NCBI RefSeq assembly: GCF_008831285.2
Contig: NC_045142.1
Location: 22,939,300-23,003,299 of the forward strand
DNA from: Nymphaea colorata
Lineage: Eukaryota; Streptophyta; Magnoliopsida; Nymphaeales; Nymphaeaceae
Direction of reading: 5' to 3'
DNA length: 64,000 nucleotides
In this document: one piece after another, positions 49,601-60,530 of the stretch
Position numbering within the stretch: the first letter of the stretch is position 1
Layout: each line of letters begins with the position of its first letter
Notes under the pieces: model-generated
What the model saw: only the letters and a program-made list of their open reading frames with translations
Told to the model about the DNA's origin: nothing
Database searches by the model: none
Program-made: the position numbers and the translations under genes

Positions 49601-52479
49601 ACTGATTTAGGTCTGACAAATCATTCAAAGTGCTGACCAATTGCCATTACTCTTTACATTTTCTTTAAAAATTTTGAATTCGCAATACTTTTTCCAAGAA
49701 AAATAACTTTCTCGTATGGTACATGAGAAAAAATTGCCAATGAAACCTGAGATCAACATTTGTGACAATGCTCCTATTACACCTAGTATATTATTTTTCT
49801 ACCTATTATATTTTTTTAAAAAAAATTGAAACACCAAAAGCTCAATACAAGCAGTATAATTCCTAGAAGCTTCATTTCTTTGTTGCTGGTATTGGAGCAG
49901 GAGAGAGAGGAAGAGAATTTAAAATGGGTGGTCTTCTAAACAATTGTATAACAAACGCAAAACTATGATTGCCACATTGAACATGAACGCAACAAATCAA
50001 TAAATTTTCCTTTTGTAGCATGAGAAGTTACAACATATGAAGTAAGAAAACCTACTTGTCCATCTTGCATTCCCTTTTCAATATCGACAGTGACAAAGTA
50101 TCCTTCTCGCTCATATTTTACATTGGGGCACTTCTCACAAACCTGAAACACATAATATTTATCAATTTGTTAATCAAGGCAAAATTCAAGCTATGAACAA
50201 CCAGGCGTAAGGTCAGAAAGCAAGGAAATTATTTTTTAAAAAATAACTGCACATGTGTATTGTACTAAAACTCCAATAAGAGATTTACTTGGTGAATGCT
50301 TAGGGGTGTTGGTAAACAATATTTTCACAGCAGAACCATACAAAGCCTATTACCACCATACGTTATGCTTGCTAAAAAAAGAGAAAATACAAACGTCTGT
50401 AGTAGGACAATTGCCCCATGGTTCATGGGGTTTTGAGCTTTTAAATACTTGGGTTCTACTGTTACAGAAGATAACATTGAGAAAGAAGTTTGATATGAAG
50501 AACGTGAGACTCAACAATTAACCCATTAATATTATACTAAAAAATTCATCATCATTTTAGTTGATTTTTTTTTGTTTTTGTTTTCACATGATATTTAAAA
50601 CAAAAGGCATGGAGTATAGTCCAGCTATTTGACAAATACTAAAAGAAGGTGGTCAAACTATCAAAGAGAAAAGCATATAAGTTTGATTGCAAGTGAAGAA
50701 TAATGAATTCAAAGCCAGACAATAGGATTAACTGGAAACTCCAATATGAGCAGCCCACACAGATAATGATGGTTTTTCTTAAGAACAATAATCATTTTTT
50801 TCAAAGAACAACGTGGAGAAATCTGTACCTGCTCTGTGATCTGCTGGAACATTCCAGGGCCAATTTGTTTGTGATAGACCTCATTTCTGCAGTTACATTT
50901 TCTCTTGCCAGGGGCTGGCTTCAGCACATTTTTTTCTCTCCAAACCTGAAGAATTCAAAATGCATAATATGTTAGTCTTAGAGCATTAGAATCTTAAAGG
51001 TCAAATTCACCAAAAAAATTGAAAAGGATGTAGCCTACTTTTAATGTGCCACCCATGTACAGATCTTCTAACGTTGCATGCAATTCCACAATCACATCAT
51101 CCCCTTTCACAATCTTTTCTTCCTCCTCTTGCATCCCACCACCAAAGAATCTAAAAAGCAAAAACAGTTACACAGAACGGTCGTCATGAAAAACGTTGAC
51201 TAATAAGCTGAAGCACCAAATGAAAAAGGGTAGGATGTAACGTGATCATACTCAGGTTTAAACATAACGGGTTAGACAAGTCAAGTCGTCACGACAAGAC
51301 CACTTAAGCTAAGCAATTGAAGCTATATTGGAGGAGGATATGGGAAGAGAATCTGGTTCAGTTTGATCATTGTTCTGACTCCTCGCAGTTCTCTTAATTG
51401 TATTGGTATATACCTCACATAAGTTTCCAATATAAAATAACTCACTTTGTATGTATACAGGAAAAGTAAAACAAAATACAGTGAAAACCAAGAGCCTTCA
51501 GTATTAAACTCTTTAACTTTCTAAACTTCTACGTATCAAGACCAACACCTTAACCAGGTGGCGGAATTCTCTTATTGGATCTTTCAGCGATACGTCCCTC
51601 CAACCCAAAAAAAAAATAGCCGTCCCTTCGGAACAAGGTTGAGCTCACGAACCAAACCACGTCCAAATATGGAGTAAGTCAGCAACAGTTTCTATTAATT
51701 CACAAAATAATCTGTTTATTTCGATTGAGCTGAGAGTAAAGAAGAACCATCTGTCTGTATTGTTCACTAAAAGCCTAGATTTCTCTGACATGGCCATATA
51801 GCTTCTGGTCGATTCTAAAGAATCTAAACAAAGAATTCTGGGGGAAAATAATTTCCGCGTGCAATACTTAAACAACATTAGCAATAAAGGACATGCATCA
51901 TGGAGTTCAATAAACAGAAGTTAAGACATACTGGCTAAATATGTCCTGGAAGCTCCCCCCACCCCTTCCGCCACCAGCCGCACTTTGTTTGAGACCCTCC
52001 TCGCCATATCTGTCATAGATTTCTCTCTTCTCTCGATCCGTCAGGACCTCATATGCTGACAAACCACAGGAAAACATAAGCAATTAAGACTTGGCTTATC
52101 CCCAATCTTACCATCCCATTTGCATCAAGCAACACAAACAAATAACTAGTAAGTAAAACGGTAACTACCATTATTGATTTCTGCGAATCTCTTGTTGGCC
52201 TCCTCGTTCCCTGGATTTTTGTCTGGATGGTACTTCAGCGCAAGCTTCCGGTAGGCGCGCTTGATTTGCTCCTCGGACGCCCCCCGCGGAACTTGCAACA
52301 CATCATAATAACTCTTCCTGCGACATTCAGCCCTCGAAATCAAGACACAGCCCTAGAAAACAGCCCAAATCTCACAAGCAAGGCCAAACGGAAACATAAA
52401 ACGCTTACCCGGCAAATGACGAACAAGTAAACGCCAAAACGAATAGGAACGGCACAACCAGGAACTTCAACGCCCCCAT
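44116..52479 (-). CDS. ERDJ3B: ERdj3B-type DnaJ (HSP40) co-chaperone of the ER lumen
   Basis: J-domain partner of BiP; in Arabidopsis ERdj3B works with SDF2 and BiP in folding of secreted and receptor proteins. Ten exons: 52409-52479, 52169-52317, 51932-52055, 51039-51150, 50829-50945, 50056-50142, 46178-46237, 46015-46092, 44639-44710 and 44116-44274. All have GT-AG sites and phases fit, giving 342 residues, close to the family's ~346. Residues 1-24 are a signal peptide ([17 protein letters not shown]...). The J domain follows ([19 protein letters not shown]) with HPD at 54-56, then a short Gly-rich linker ([10 protein letters not shown]). The substrate-binding part carries the Cys pairs C169/C171 and C193/C196 expected for this class, then the C-terminal domain ([23 protein letters not shown]). 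There is no KDEL-type tail, as in known plant members. Intron 6 (3.8 kb) carries an LTR element. An ERSE lies upstream. Confidence 0.96.
46500..46640. mobile_element. Partial hAT-like element with GGTACGG words, in ERdj3B intron 6
   Basis: Starts CTATGTCACATAGG followed by GTACGGGTACGG, matching in inverse orientation the right end of the complete element at 57899-58423. The match continues through GTACGGCCGTAC, the TATATA/TGTGTG tract and TCAAAAAATTTGAAAATG, then fades. The other end was not found, so this is a truncated copy. Confidence 0.65.
47433..49407 (+). mobile_element. Small non-autonomous LTR retrotransposon (gag-like only)
   Basis: LTRs at 47433-47722 and 49102-49407 differ at roughly ten positions by eye plus a short AGTTTTAGTT repeat expansion. 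The 5' LTR starts TGATGCAAG and the 3' LTR ends TTGCATCA. One base after the 5' LTR is TGGTATCAGAG, the initiator-Met tRNA primer-binding site. The internal part is only about 1.4 kb, with one open frame and no protease, integrase, RT or RNase H. The 3' LTR starts TAATGCAAG (G to A at the second base). I found no target duplication. It lies antisense to ERDJ3B within intron 6. Confidence 0.88.
47751..48755 (+). CDS. Gag-like protein of the LTR element
   Basis: A 334-residue open frame starting 16 bases after the primer-binding site. The first part is Lys/Ala-rich, followed by a charged helix ([19 protein letters not shown]) and [20 protein letters not shown], like the coiled-coil N-terminus of plant LTR-retrotransposon gag proteins. 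The second half is Pro/Ser/Gly-rich with no CCHC zinc knuckle. It may be a partial gag fused to unrelated sequence. Mobilisation, if any, would need proteins from a full-length relative. Confidence 0.5.
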   Translation: MRDQVQQTLLSPLQCVPTLHMAAKDKKKAKGSAATEKRVAEFALNANEENPTEIVQSEEENQENLQQTVAKHGFEITRMRQDLALITRSIDEIRGMLCLVLQNAQNKDENLQAFPAANYTPNICALGVDGGEQSRGSIGSLRETGATSDGSPAGALSLAVEPHPALRLLTGVPVWGVFLPSSGRNDDHGVVPAHQSANAGTLLSERNVGGSSRHIGWARGSAEGITVSVELAAMQGTSPAISPAVLQPEEKIWWHLCPTGRRPSPCLPPSHCLPRSSWTEGESPSVVHPPSFQVGGGGRPSPYRWFPLFHSDEKGGTPAAPRARGFELVLLGTG

Positions 52480-52740
52480 CTCTTCAGCTCCAAGAGGCCA
52501 GAGCCAAAGATTCCCAAATTAAGCCTCGCAGAATCCAAAGAAAACGCAGAAAGTACAACAGCTAGATCGATAGAAAGATTCGTAGAGTTGTGTACAATGC
52601 GAGCGAAAGATGGACGGATGGACGGATCGACCGATCGCTAAGTAGCGGAATCACGAAAGAGATGCTGACAGTTGCAGAGAACAGGAATAGGAAGACGAAG
52701 AGGAAGGAGAGAGAGACGGTGGTTTGGAGGCAGAGAGGGC

Positions 52741-52749
52741 TTAAATATG
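52741..52749 (-). promoter_or_regulatory. Probable TATA box of ERDJ3B
   Basis: The minus strand reads CATATTTAA about 265 bp upstream of the start codon and about 90 bp downstream of the ERSE. Position and sequence suit a TATA element; the start site itself is not visible. Confidence 0.4.
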
Positions 52750-52837
52750 GGCTGAAGAATGGGCGTTGCTCTCTTTTGCGGATGACGTGTCTTCCTTCGA
52801 GCTCGACCAATTAGGGATGCTTATTTCGTTATAACAA

Positions 52838-52856
52838 CCAATTAACATCTGCCACG
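52838..52856 (+). promoter_or_regulatory. ER stress response element (ERSE-I)
   Basis: A perfect CCAAT-N9-CCACG: CCAAT at 52838-52842, nine bases, CCACG at 52852-52856. It overlaps CCACGTGG, itself a bZIP-binding palindrome. It lies about 360 bp upstream of the ERDJ3B start codon, in the opposite orientation to the gene; ERSEs can act in both orientations. NF-Y with bZIP17/28/60 would be the expected binders in the unfolded protein response. Confidence 0.8.
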
Positions 52857-52985
52857 TGGAAGAAACGTTTGCTGACTCAGCTCCCATGAAACTGTGACTT
52901 AGTCGATACGGCGGGTCCTGGATCGGGTCTAGTGGACCCCGTATTGTTGTCCCAAAATTAAAAGAAAAACCACACCCAAGTCAAG

Positions 52986-53602
52986 TCCATAGATCTAAAC
53001 AGCCCCAAGTATCAAATCTGACCTTAGATCTTGTGAGATATTGAATAAGAGATCCAAGATTTGTGGATTTCATGTTCACTGAAGGGAAGGGGCGCTTCAT
53101 AATCTCTGATTTGAGATCTTCATGATTTCAAAATCATGGATTTAAGATCTGACTCTCTCCCTCTGATTTCAAATTTGAAACTTTCTCAATGTAAAGAAGT
53201 AAAATAACAGGGTGTTTCATTGATCCTGATCTAAAATTCTCATAATATGATCAGACTCTCCTCTTTCCAATCTTAATAAATCTGACATTTTTCCAATGTA
53301 AAGAGGTAAAATAAAGATTAAACTGAGGATAGTAAGTTTGACATGAGACCATTAGTTTGATAAACCATAGATTTTGTCATGGATCTTTCGCCGCGTTAGC
53401 AAAAATACGCTACATCAGATCCCCAGATTTTAAATCTACAGCAAAAAACAAATGTCTCGTTTAAGATCTTTAGTGCATATCTTAATTTTGATCTAAAATC
53501 CATGAACCATATATTTTACCTGACATATCAGATTCAAGTTAGATACACAGATTTAAAATCAAGAGTAATCAAACGCTCTTCAAAGCTTAAATCCATAGAT
53601 CT
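52986..53602. mobile_element. Element-like region with AAATC(C)/AGATCT words
   Basis: Between two copies of TCCATAGATCT (52986-52996 and 53592-53602) the sequence is filled with GATTTAAGATCT, AAATCATGGATTT and related words in both orientations. CAGCCCC near the left and GAGCGTTTGATTAC near the right may be degenerate ends. Similar words occur at 10369-10500. I treat it as a decayed non-autonomous element. Confidence 0.4.
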
Positions 53603-54306
53603 CAACCTAAAGGGAGAGTCGAGGGCTTGAAGTCCTCTGCAACTGAGAAAAAGATGGCAACTTTTCAAAAGAAAGGAAAAAACTAACAGATCAATCCACT
53701 GATGCCTTGAAAAAGAACCCCAAACACATCGAATTTGTCGCCTTTTAACTAAAGAACAAAGGCATAACAAATAATCTATAAGAATCAGAACATAAATTGT
53801 CGAATCAAACCACATAATGAATCAGAAATAATGAAATCAATACAACCAACAGTGAAGAAGAAACCAACCACCAAGAGGAAACAACAGAATGAAATTTGTT
53901 CAAATTTGACAATAAAAACAAGAAGATCTCTTGTCTAAACAAAAACTTGGGTATGGTAGGAAATCACATGGCTTACCATTGATGTAGAGATTTTACCATT
54001 AAAAAACAATAACCGCGGGAGAATCACCAATGGCTGATGCAACAATAGTTGATAAATTTACAGTGATTTTTAAATTTTTAATCATTCAACAACATCTGTC
54101 ATTCCACATATTTGAATTCTCATACATATATGTATATAATTTTGAAACTAAGACAAATAAGAGGAGCGTTGCATCAAAAAAAAAAAAAAAAAACTTTTGA
54201 TAATATTGTGAATCTCATTTATATGTTACGTCAACGAGCTTAATTAAGTGTTTCAATCCGAAGTGGACTTGCTTAATAAACGAGAAGAGATGGAGGAGAG
54301 TCTTAC
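53603..54306. other. AT-rich intergenic DNA
   Basis: No gene seen. A diverged hairpin-MITE relative (TTACAGTGATTTTTAAATTTTTAATCATT) lies around 54050-54110, and a poly-A tract at 54175-54193. Confidence 0.4.
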
Positions 54307-54447
54307 TTGCCAGTGTCTCTTCGAGTTGGATCCAGATCTGTAGGTCCACAACTTCGCGGCCCGACACCGCTTGCTCGTGCGAGACAGCATTGTGTGCGGA
54401 AGGAGGGGCCTCGATAAATCGTCGATGGCGATTCCCCTGTCGTCCAT
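54307..54447 (-). other. Possible orphan first exon, divergent from ZMAT2
   Basis: An ATG-initiated frame of 47 codons starting MDDRGIAIDDLSRPLLPHTM and ending at a consensus donor (GGCAA/GTAAGA) in phase 0. Composition is coding-like and it is divergent from the ZMAT2 start 375 bp away. I do not recognise the protein and found no continuing exon before ERDJ3B, so it may be a truncated gene or a transcribed leader. Confidence 0.3.
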
Positions 54448-54581
54448 CGCAGCACGAAAACCACGAAGATCAAAAGGGCGAGAGGTTCGATTTTTAGCTT
54501 CTCTCTCTCTCTCTCTCGCTCGCTCAGGAGAGTCGCGATTCCACAACGTGAACTAGAGAAGCGTAGAATTGATTGCTCTGA

Positions 54582-54712
54582 TTTTTTGGCGCCCTTTTTC
54601 ATTTCCTGCTCTCCTGGTTAGGGCTTCCGACGGATTTCAGCGTTTTTGGAACTCTCATTCTGCTTGTGATTGATTCCTAGACTCTCCAACCCTTGTCTAT
54701 CTCTTATATATA
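54582..54712 (+). promoter_or_regulatory. Core promoter region of the ZMAT2-like gene
   Basis: A TATATATA box at 54705-54712 lies about 110 bp upstream of the start codon. A TTTTTTGGCGCC motif at 54582-54593 fits the E2F core TTTGGCGC. Both are sequence matches only. Confidence 0.45.
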
Positions 54713-54821
54713 CTCTGTTCTGTTTGGGCAGAACACTTCAAGCGGAGAGCGACTATTTGTAATATTTCACTTATCGTGAAAGCAAAATCAAATACGTTCA
54801 GCTGAAAATCAGAACTTTTTG

Positions 54822-57800
54822 ATGGCTCATTCTGCTAGCAACGTGAGTTCCTTCTTTTTATCTGTCGAAATATTAACGAATTTGTGAATATAAACGCGTG
54901 CCATCTTGATGCTGGCTCTATGTTTGTGGATGTTGTTGTCAATGGGCACCATCTGTGGCTGGTTTTGGGTGCAGACCGTGGGTGTGGATAATACCCACAG
55001 AAGAAAATGGAACAGAGAGGAGTATTTGGAGCGAGCTCGTGAACGCGAGTTGCAGGTGAGGTGGGTCGACGCCTGTATGGTTGAATTTGACAAGAGTTAT
55101 TGTTGTTCTTCCTGTTATTTCCGGATTCTTGTTAATTTGCTTGTTTTTTGGTTTTGCTAATCGTGTATAGGAAGAAGAAGGCCATTTTAAGCAGAAAGGC
55201 AAGTTGTTTCACTCTCCTATCTAATTTTGAAGGGTAGAAATGCAGTTTCGGTTTGTCAGGTCGAGAGAAGGGAGTCTTGAAATATATGAAGATAGTGATT
55301 TTAGCATTACTAAAATTTGGTTTGGAATTGGATGTATTCAGCAAAGGCTCCTCCTGTGCAAAGAAAACCGCTGAAACACAGGGACTATGAAGTTGACCTG
55401 GATTCTCGTTTGGGGAAGACTCAGGTTAGTGCTGAATCTGCTGATCGTTTCTTTTTGCGTTCCATTTCATCTCTCTAACTTTCTGTTTTTTTGGTTAGTG
55501 TTTGTTACATTGTAATTGGCATGGTAACTCCATGCTGGAAGAAGTGGGACTGGCTTCATGCAAGTTAGACTATTTTGAAACTTTTAATATGGGATATGGA
55601 AAGTTAGACTACTTTGCAACTTTTAATATGGGATATGGATTAACGTGACCTGTCTCCAACTATTGATTTGATAGCAGGATATATGATAATGGTCATACTT
55701 GATATGGACCAATTCAGAATGTATTCTAAATAGGGCTACTTTACTGTTTAATTAACTTGCTTCACAGGGAAAGATGTTAATGGTTTCATATCCTTATAGG
55801 TTTTACTTGAATTTTCGGATGAAGTTAGGCCATGTAGTTGAGCATTTAGCTCCTAGCTGGTAGTCATATTGATCCAAAATTGCCGTCCTTCTTCTTTCTA
55901 TTTAAATTTTAAGGCATCTTATTTTAGAGGAAGGAAGAAATAAAGCTCTTTACAAGTTCTGCTTGTTCCCTAATGAACATCAAACCAAGTTAGGAACATT
56001 TTCATGCATAGCATTCTATGCATGTCAATGATTATCTCTTGTGCCTTGTTGAATACATGCGGGCATTTTTCTTGACAAAGCATATTTAAGAAATCGTTAC
56101 ATGTCAAACAGATGTACTTTTTCCTGTAAGTGGTTGGTTTTTCTCTTGACCAAGAATGTGTACTGGAAATCATATTTCTTTTACTTATATGTATATGTTG
56201 AAATTTCTTTTTGTGCAGGTTGTCACTCCTGTTGCACCCCTAAGTCAGCAGGTATGTCTCCATTACATAATCTTGTCTTGTTATGCTACTTATCAACAAC
56301 ATTTATTTCTTTACAAATATTTCTGATGTTGATCAAGAGATTAAGAATTCGCCTCATTGTTGTTTCTTTGGGATGAAATTTTCCATTTTCCCATGGTTGT
56401 GGAGTCTAGATTGTCACATTGGAGCATAACAGATGGTTTTGATAGCGACGAAAAATCTTTCTGATCAAGTTCATGACCACATAACGCTCTGCATTTATTT
56501 GATGTTTTTGATGGATTTTGTGTTTGATGATGATTTTGATTTTTGTGATTTTAGGTGCCACAGCAACTTGTTTTGTATCAATCTGCCTGTAACAACTGTT
56601 TTACAGTAATTTTTATTTGTCCAACTGTTTTGGCTTACCTAGCTAAGAGGATTCATGCATCAAACTTCTGTGTAACTTTTTTGATGCCATGTGCTGCATG
56701 GAGATTGCATGTTTGAATTCCCACTTTTTATGAAACATTGGAGAATCTGTGGAAATCCAGTTCTCATTATTCCTAACCAACGTAAAGATGATGATGAGCA
56801 TAAAGAGAAAAAGAGCTGAATAGAGAACAGGCTAACCAACAACTGTTAGAGTAGAATTTACCAAAGCCACCTTATGAGCTAACCACAGAGAGAGTTTTTA
56901 TGTGACTGGCCTGACGAGTACTGTAACAGAGAGCAAAATTGATCTATTTGCATATTCCTTCTCCACGACAAGAGAAATTGGACTATGGCATCTGCCTGGA
57001 CTTATTGCTTCCAAAAACTGACTATGTTCTGAGAGATAAGGCTGTCATCCTTTCACTTGGATGGCCTAGCTGTTGGAAAAATAAGAGCTGTGAACATAGA
57101 AACTGTTTGCAATAACCATTGGTAGAGTTCAAAATATATCAATCAAATTTGGAGGAATTGAAGAAATTACAGATTGGATCTTAAAAACCTAATATCTGAG
57201 ACGACAAAAAGCATGTAAACAACACTTGGTCCAAGACCATATCTATGGTTGCTCAAATTGGTTTATTAAGCTATTTCAACTTTTTGATGAAAGATTTTTT
57301 TTCTATGATCATCTATCTTAATTTCTTTGCTTTGTGCAGGCAGGGTATTATTGTGATGTTTGTGAATGCATAGTAAAGGATTCTGCAAATTTCTTGGATC
57401 ACATCAATGGAAAGAAACGTATGTTCCATGCATATGTTGATGGATTTGCACAATAAACCCTATCTGACTTTTTTTTTTCTCTGTGTTACTTTAGACCAAC
57501 GTGCACTAGGAATGTCAATGCGGGTAGAACGTGCTTCTCTTCAACAGGTATGCTATTCTGAAAATTGTGAGGTTCTCCTGATTTGGTGTTAATTAGTGTT
57601 GATCCTTTGTTGACTCATAATCTGGATATAAACTACTCATCTGTATTATATGAAACGTTTGCCTTGGTTGAGGTTAAATTGTATCGCTGTTGGTTAGGTA
57701 TTGTTCTGCTGAACGACATTGCATATTTTAGTTTGATTGTATTGTTTTGCCTGTTAATTGGGCAAATTGGTCTTGATGTCTCGGGACTCTAGCTGGTTCT

Positions 57801-60530
57801 TTCTCAGCAATGAAGAAGTAGCATGTGTCAATTTGCAAGTCAATCACTTGACCTGATCTTCCAGCTTTTAGGGTTTCCCCACTGTACTCAATGCTTACCT
57901 GGGTACTCCTCGGGTACGGTACGGGTACGGGTACGGCCCTGGGTACGGCCCTAGTCCAAAGTCCAAAGTTGTCCAGTTTTTGAGTTGAAAATTAAAAATC
58001 CCCCTCTTTTTTTGTTTCCTTTTTCACTCTAAACCTTTCTTGTACATAGTTCCTCACAACTTTTCATTTAAAATCTTCCATACAATGTTTCGAAAATCCA
58101 TTCCTTCTCTATAACTTGACTCTTCGATAATAGTGTGAGCCATAACCAAAGCGATGTCAATATATCTTAAAAGCATGACCTATTGCTCCTTCTAATCTTG
58201 ATGATGCGACGAAGAATCAAGAAAGCTGATATATTTGTATGTTAATTACTTCCATACTGCATTTTGTAAATATATTATTCATTTTGAAATTTTTTGACAT
58301 ATATATATATGTCTGCGTGTGTGTACGGCCGTACCCCCGCACCCAAATTTTTTGAAAATGGTCCGTACCAGTACCAGCACCGGTACCCGTACCCACACCC
58401 GTACCCGTACCTATGTGACATAGATGCTTACATTAATATGTCCAAATGTGCAGCCAAGCATTTCTGAAGTTAATGGCATATCTGCATGGTGATGTTAAAT
58501 ATATGTATAGGGTGAGCCAGGCCTGTATCCTTGGCAGCCCATGCTACAGCATTACCAAATATGATCTATTAAAAAGCTGATCTGGGAAAGGGTTCAAATA
58601 CCAAGTCCAACCTAACCTACACGTACTGGGCTAGGTTGCCTGGCATCTTGGTCTGTCCTTGTTTATCTTCTGAGATGCACTGGCCATTGAGCCTTTTTGT
58701 AGGTTAAGGGGTGTGGAGGCCCCTTCTTGTTGTAGTGATTGATGGGGCCGTTGACACTATGAAGATCTTGTGTTTGTTTGAGTACTTGATACTTTTGAAG
58801 GCTTCTGGAGATCCCATCCATGGAAATGCCCAACCACCTGTAACAGTTCAGACTTTTCTTTTGAAATGACAAACATGCTTTCTTCTACTACTTCTTCAGT
58901 TACTTGCTCTTTAGTATGAAGCCTGAGAAATGTAGCCTGTAGTCCTGATTTTTCTGCTGTTGTTTTGGTGATACTGGTAGTGTTTTATGGTGTCATTGAC
59001 TCTGATGCAATAAGTCATGCATTGCCATCATTTTCTGGAAGATCTAATTCCTCTTTGCTTGTTGGTTGCTCTTAGCAATCAGATGATTTGTATCTTCCAA
59101 TGTTATAAAAAGCGTAGCGTATCGCGTATCGGTCAGGCCGACCTATACGCCGTATCGTAATGTATCGCAAACGTAGCGTATCGTAAAATTAAATTTTTAA
59201 TTTTAAAAAATATTTAAAAAATCATTAAAAACTGAAAAAATAAACAAAAAATCAGAAATAAAGAAAAATGTATTCAAATATAAAAAGGATCATCATACAT
59301 AAGGAACATTCATGTGTGTCAACAACACATTCAAAAATAAAAAATCAAATATTCAAAATAACATAATAAGCATCCATCACAATTTTAAACTTGAAAATTT
59401 TATAGAATCTTAGGATTTAGAGTCTTAAGACTTGGAGTTTTAGGACTTTTAGATTACATCGCAATTTTATAAGTTCAAAACATATAGTTATTATCTTTCA
59501 TGATTCCACGATAATATCTCCCAAATTGATGAATCCTCGGTTATGTTTGATGAAAATGGGCAAAATCTCTCTCTCCTACGTCTATTGGAGTCTTTAAATA
59601 CAAGAAGAGAAGGGGGGGGGGAGTGTTAAAGAATTTTGTGTTTTAACTCGTATCGTACGATACGGGGGTGTATCACCTGTATCGTACGATACGGGCGATA
59701 CGCTTACGATACACGAGCGTATCGTGTATTGTAAGCGTACTGTATAGGTTTTCTAAACCTATACGATCTGTATCGTACGATACAGATAACATTGGTGTCT
59801 TCAACATCTTCAAATCTATGTTGGATTATGGTCCCTAAGTTGTTTCACTTGAAGTTGCACATCTTCTTTGGTAGTGCTTGTGGGACTTGTGTCACCAGTT
59901 CAACTGATCCAGTATATCACATGCCTCCAAGTTTCACATTCTTTTAACCTTAGCGCTGAAGTATCTGAACTTGTTTCAGAAGTTTTTGTGGCAGATGTTC
60001 CTATACCATGGTCTTCCAAGTTTTGTCTTTATCATCTGCTGACAAGTTTTAACTGTATTTCCAGGTTCAGGAAAGATTTGAATCCCTCAAGAAACGGAAA
60101 ATTGGAGGAAGCTTTACTGAGCAAGGTAGTTTGTCCAGAATTGTTGTTTTGCGTCTGAATTTTCTGTGGTGAACTCATCCTAATATTTCTTTATTATTAC
60201 TGTTATTGTTATTATTGGAACTTGTTAACTGACCTATATTGTATGATAGATTTGGATGCTAGAATATTGAAACAACAGCAAGAGGAAGAAGAAAGAAAGA
60301 GGGAACGCAGGGAAAGGAAGAAGGAAAAGAAAGTATGCATGATATGGCTTAGAAATTATAATAAATCATTGTGCATCCTTTATCGTGTAAAACTTTTAAG
60401 CTGTTACGTTGATTTTTTATTTTTTTTTGGATTTTAGAAGGAAAAGGCTGCAGAGGATGAACCTGAAGAGGATGCGGATATTGCAGCTATGATGGGATTT
60501 GGTGGCTTCCGGTCATCTAAGAAATCGTAA
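54822..60530 (+). CDS. ZMAT2: ZMAT2/Snu23-like matrin-type zinc-finger splicing factor
   Basis: Likely component of the U4/U6.U5 tri-snRNP, acting in spliceosome activation in the nucleus. Ten exons: 54822-54842, 54975-55055, 55171-55198, 55342-55424, 56219-56251, 57340-57418, 57495-57547, 60065-60125, 60250-60332 and 60438-60530, giving 204 residues in one frame. An N-terminal [17 protein letters not shown] helix is followed by [18 protein letters not shown] and [16 protein letters not shown]. The matrin-type C2H2 finger has ligands C87, C90, H103 and H109, then [16 protein letters not shown] long Glu/Arg/Lys helix (about 150-178) and an acidic segment ending in [12 protein letters not shown] complete it, as in plant and animal orthologues. 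Intron 3 uses a GC donor (AAAG/GCAAGT), required to keep the frame. Intron 7 (2.5 kb) holds two hAT-like elements. Confidence 0.95.
57899..58423. mobile_element. Complete hAT-like non-autonomous element, GGTACGG words
   Basis: Flanked by the exact 8-bp duplication ATGCTTAC (57891-57898 and 58424-58431), the target-duplication length of hAT elements. Starts CTGGGTACTCC and ends GTGACATAG. Both ends carry arrays of GGGTACGG/CCGTACCC, direct at the left and inverted at the right. The 525-bp body has no coding capacity. A related partial copy is in ERdj3B intron 6 (46500). Confidence 0.82.
59098..59794. mobile_element. hAT-like non-autonomous element, CGTATCG words
   Basis: Terminal inverted repeat CAATGTTAT (59098) and ATAACATTG (ending 59794). 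Flanks GTATCTTC (59090-59097) and GTGTCTTC (59795-59802) match at 7 of 8 bases, fitting an 8-bp hAT duplication. The left subterminal part has GCGTATCG repeats and a TCAGGCCGACC motif; the right has the palindrome GTATCGTACGATAC several times. No coding capacity. It lies in intron 7 of the ZMAT2-like gene. Confidence 0.8.
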
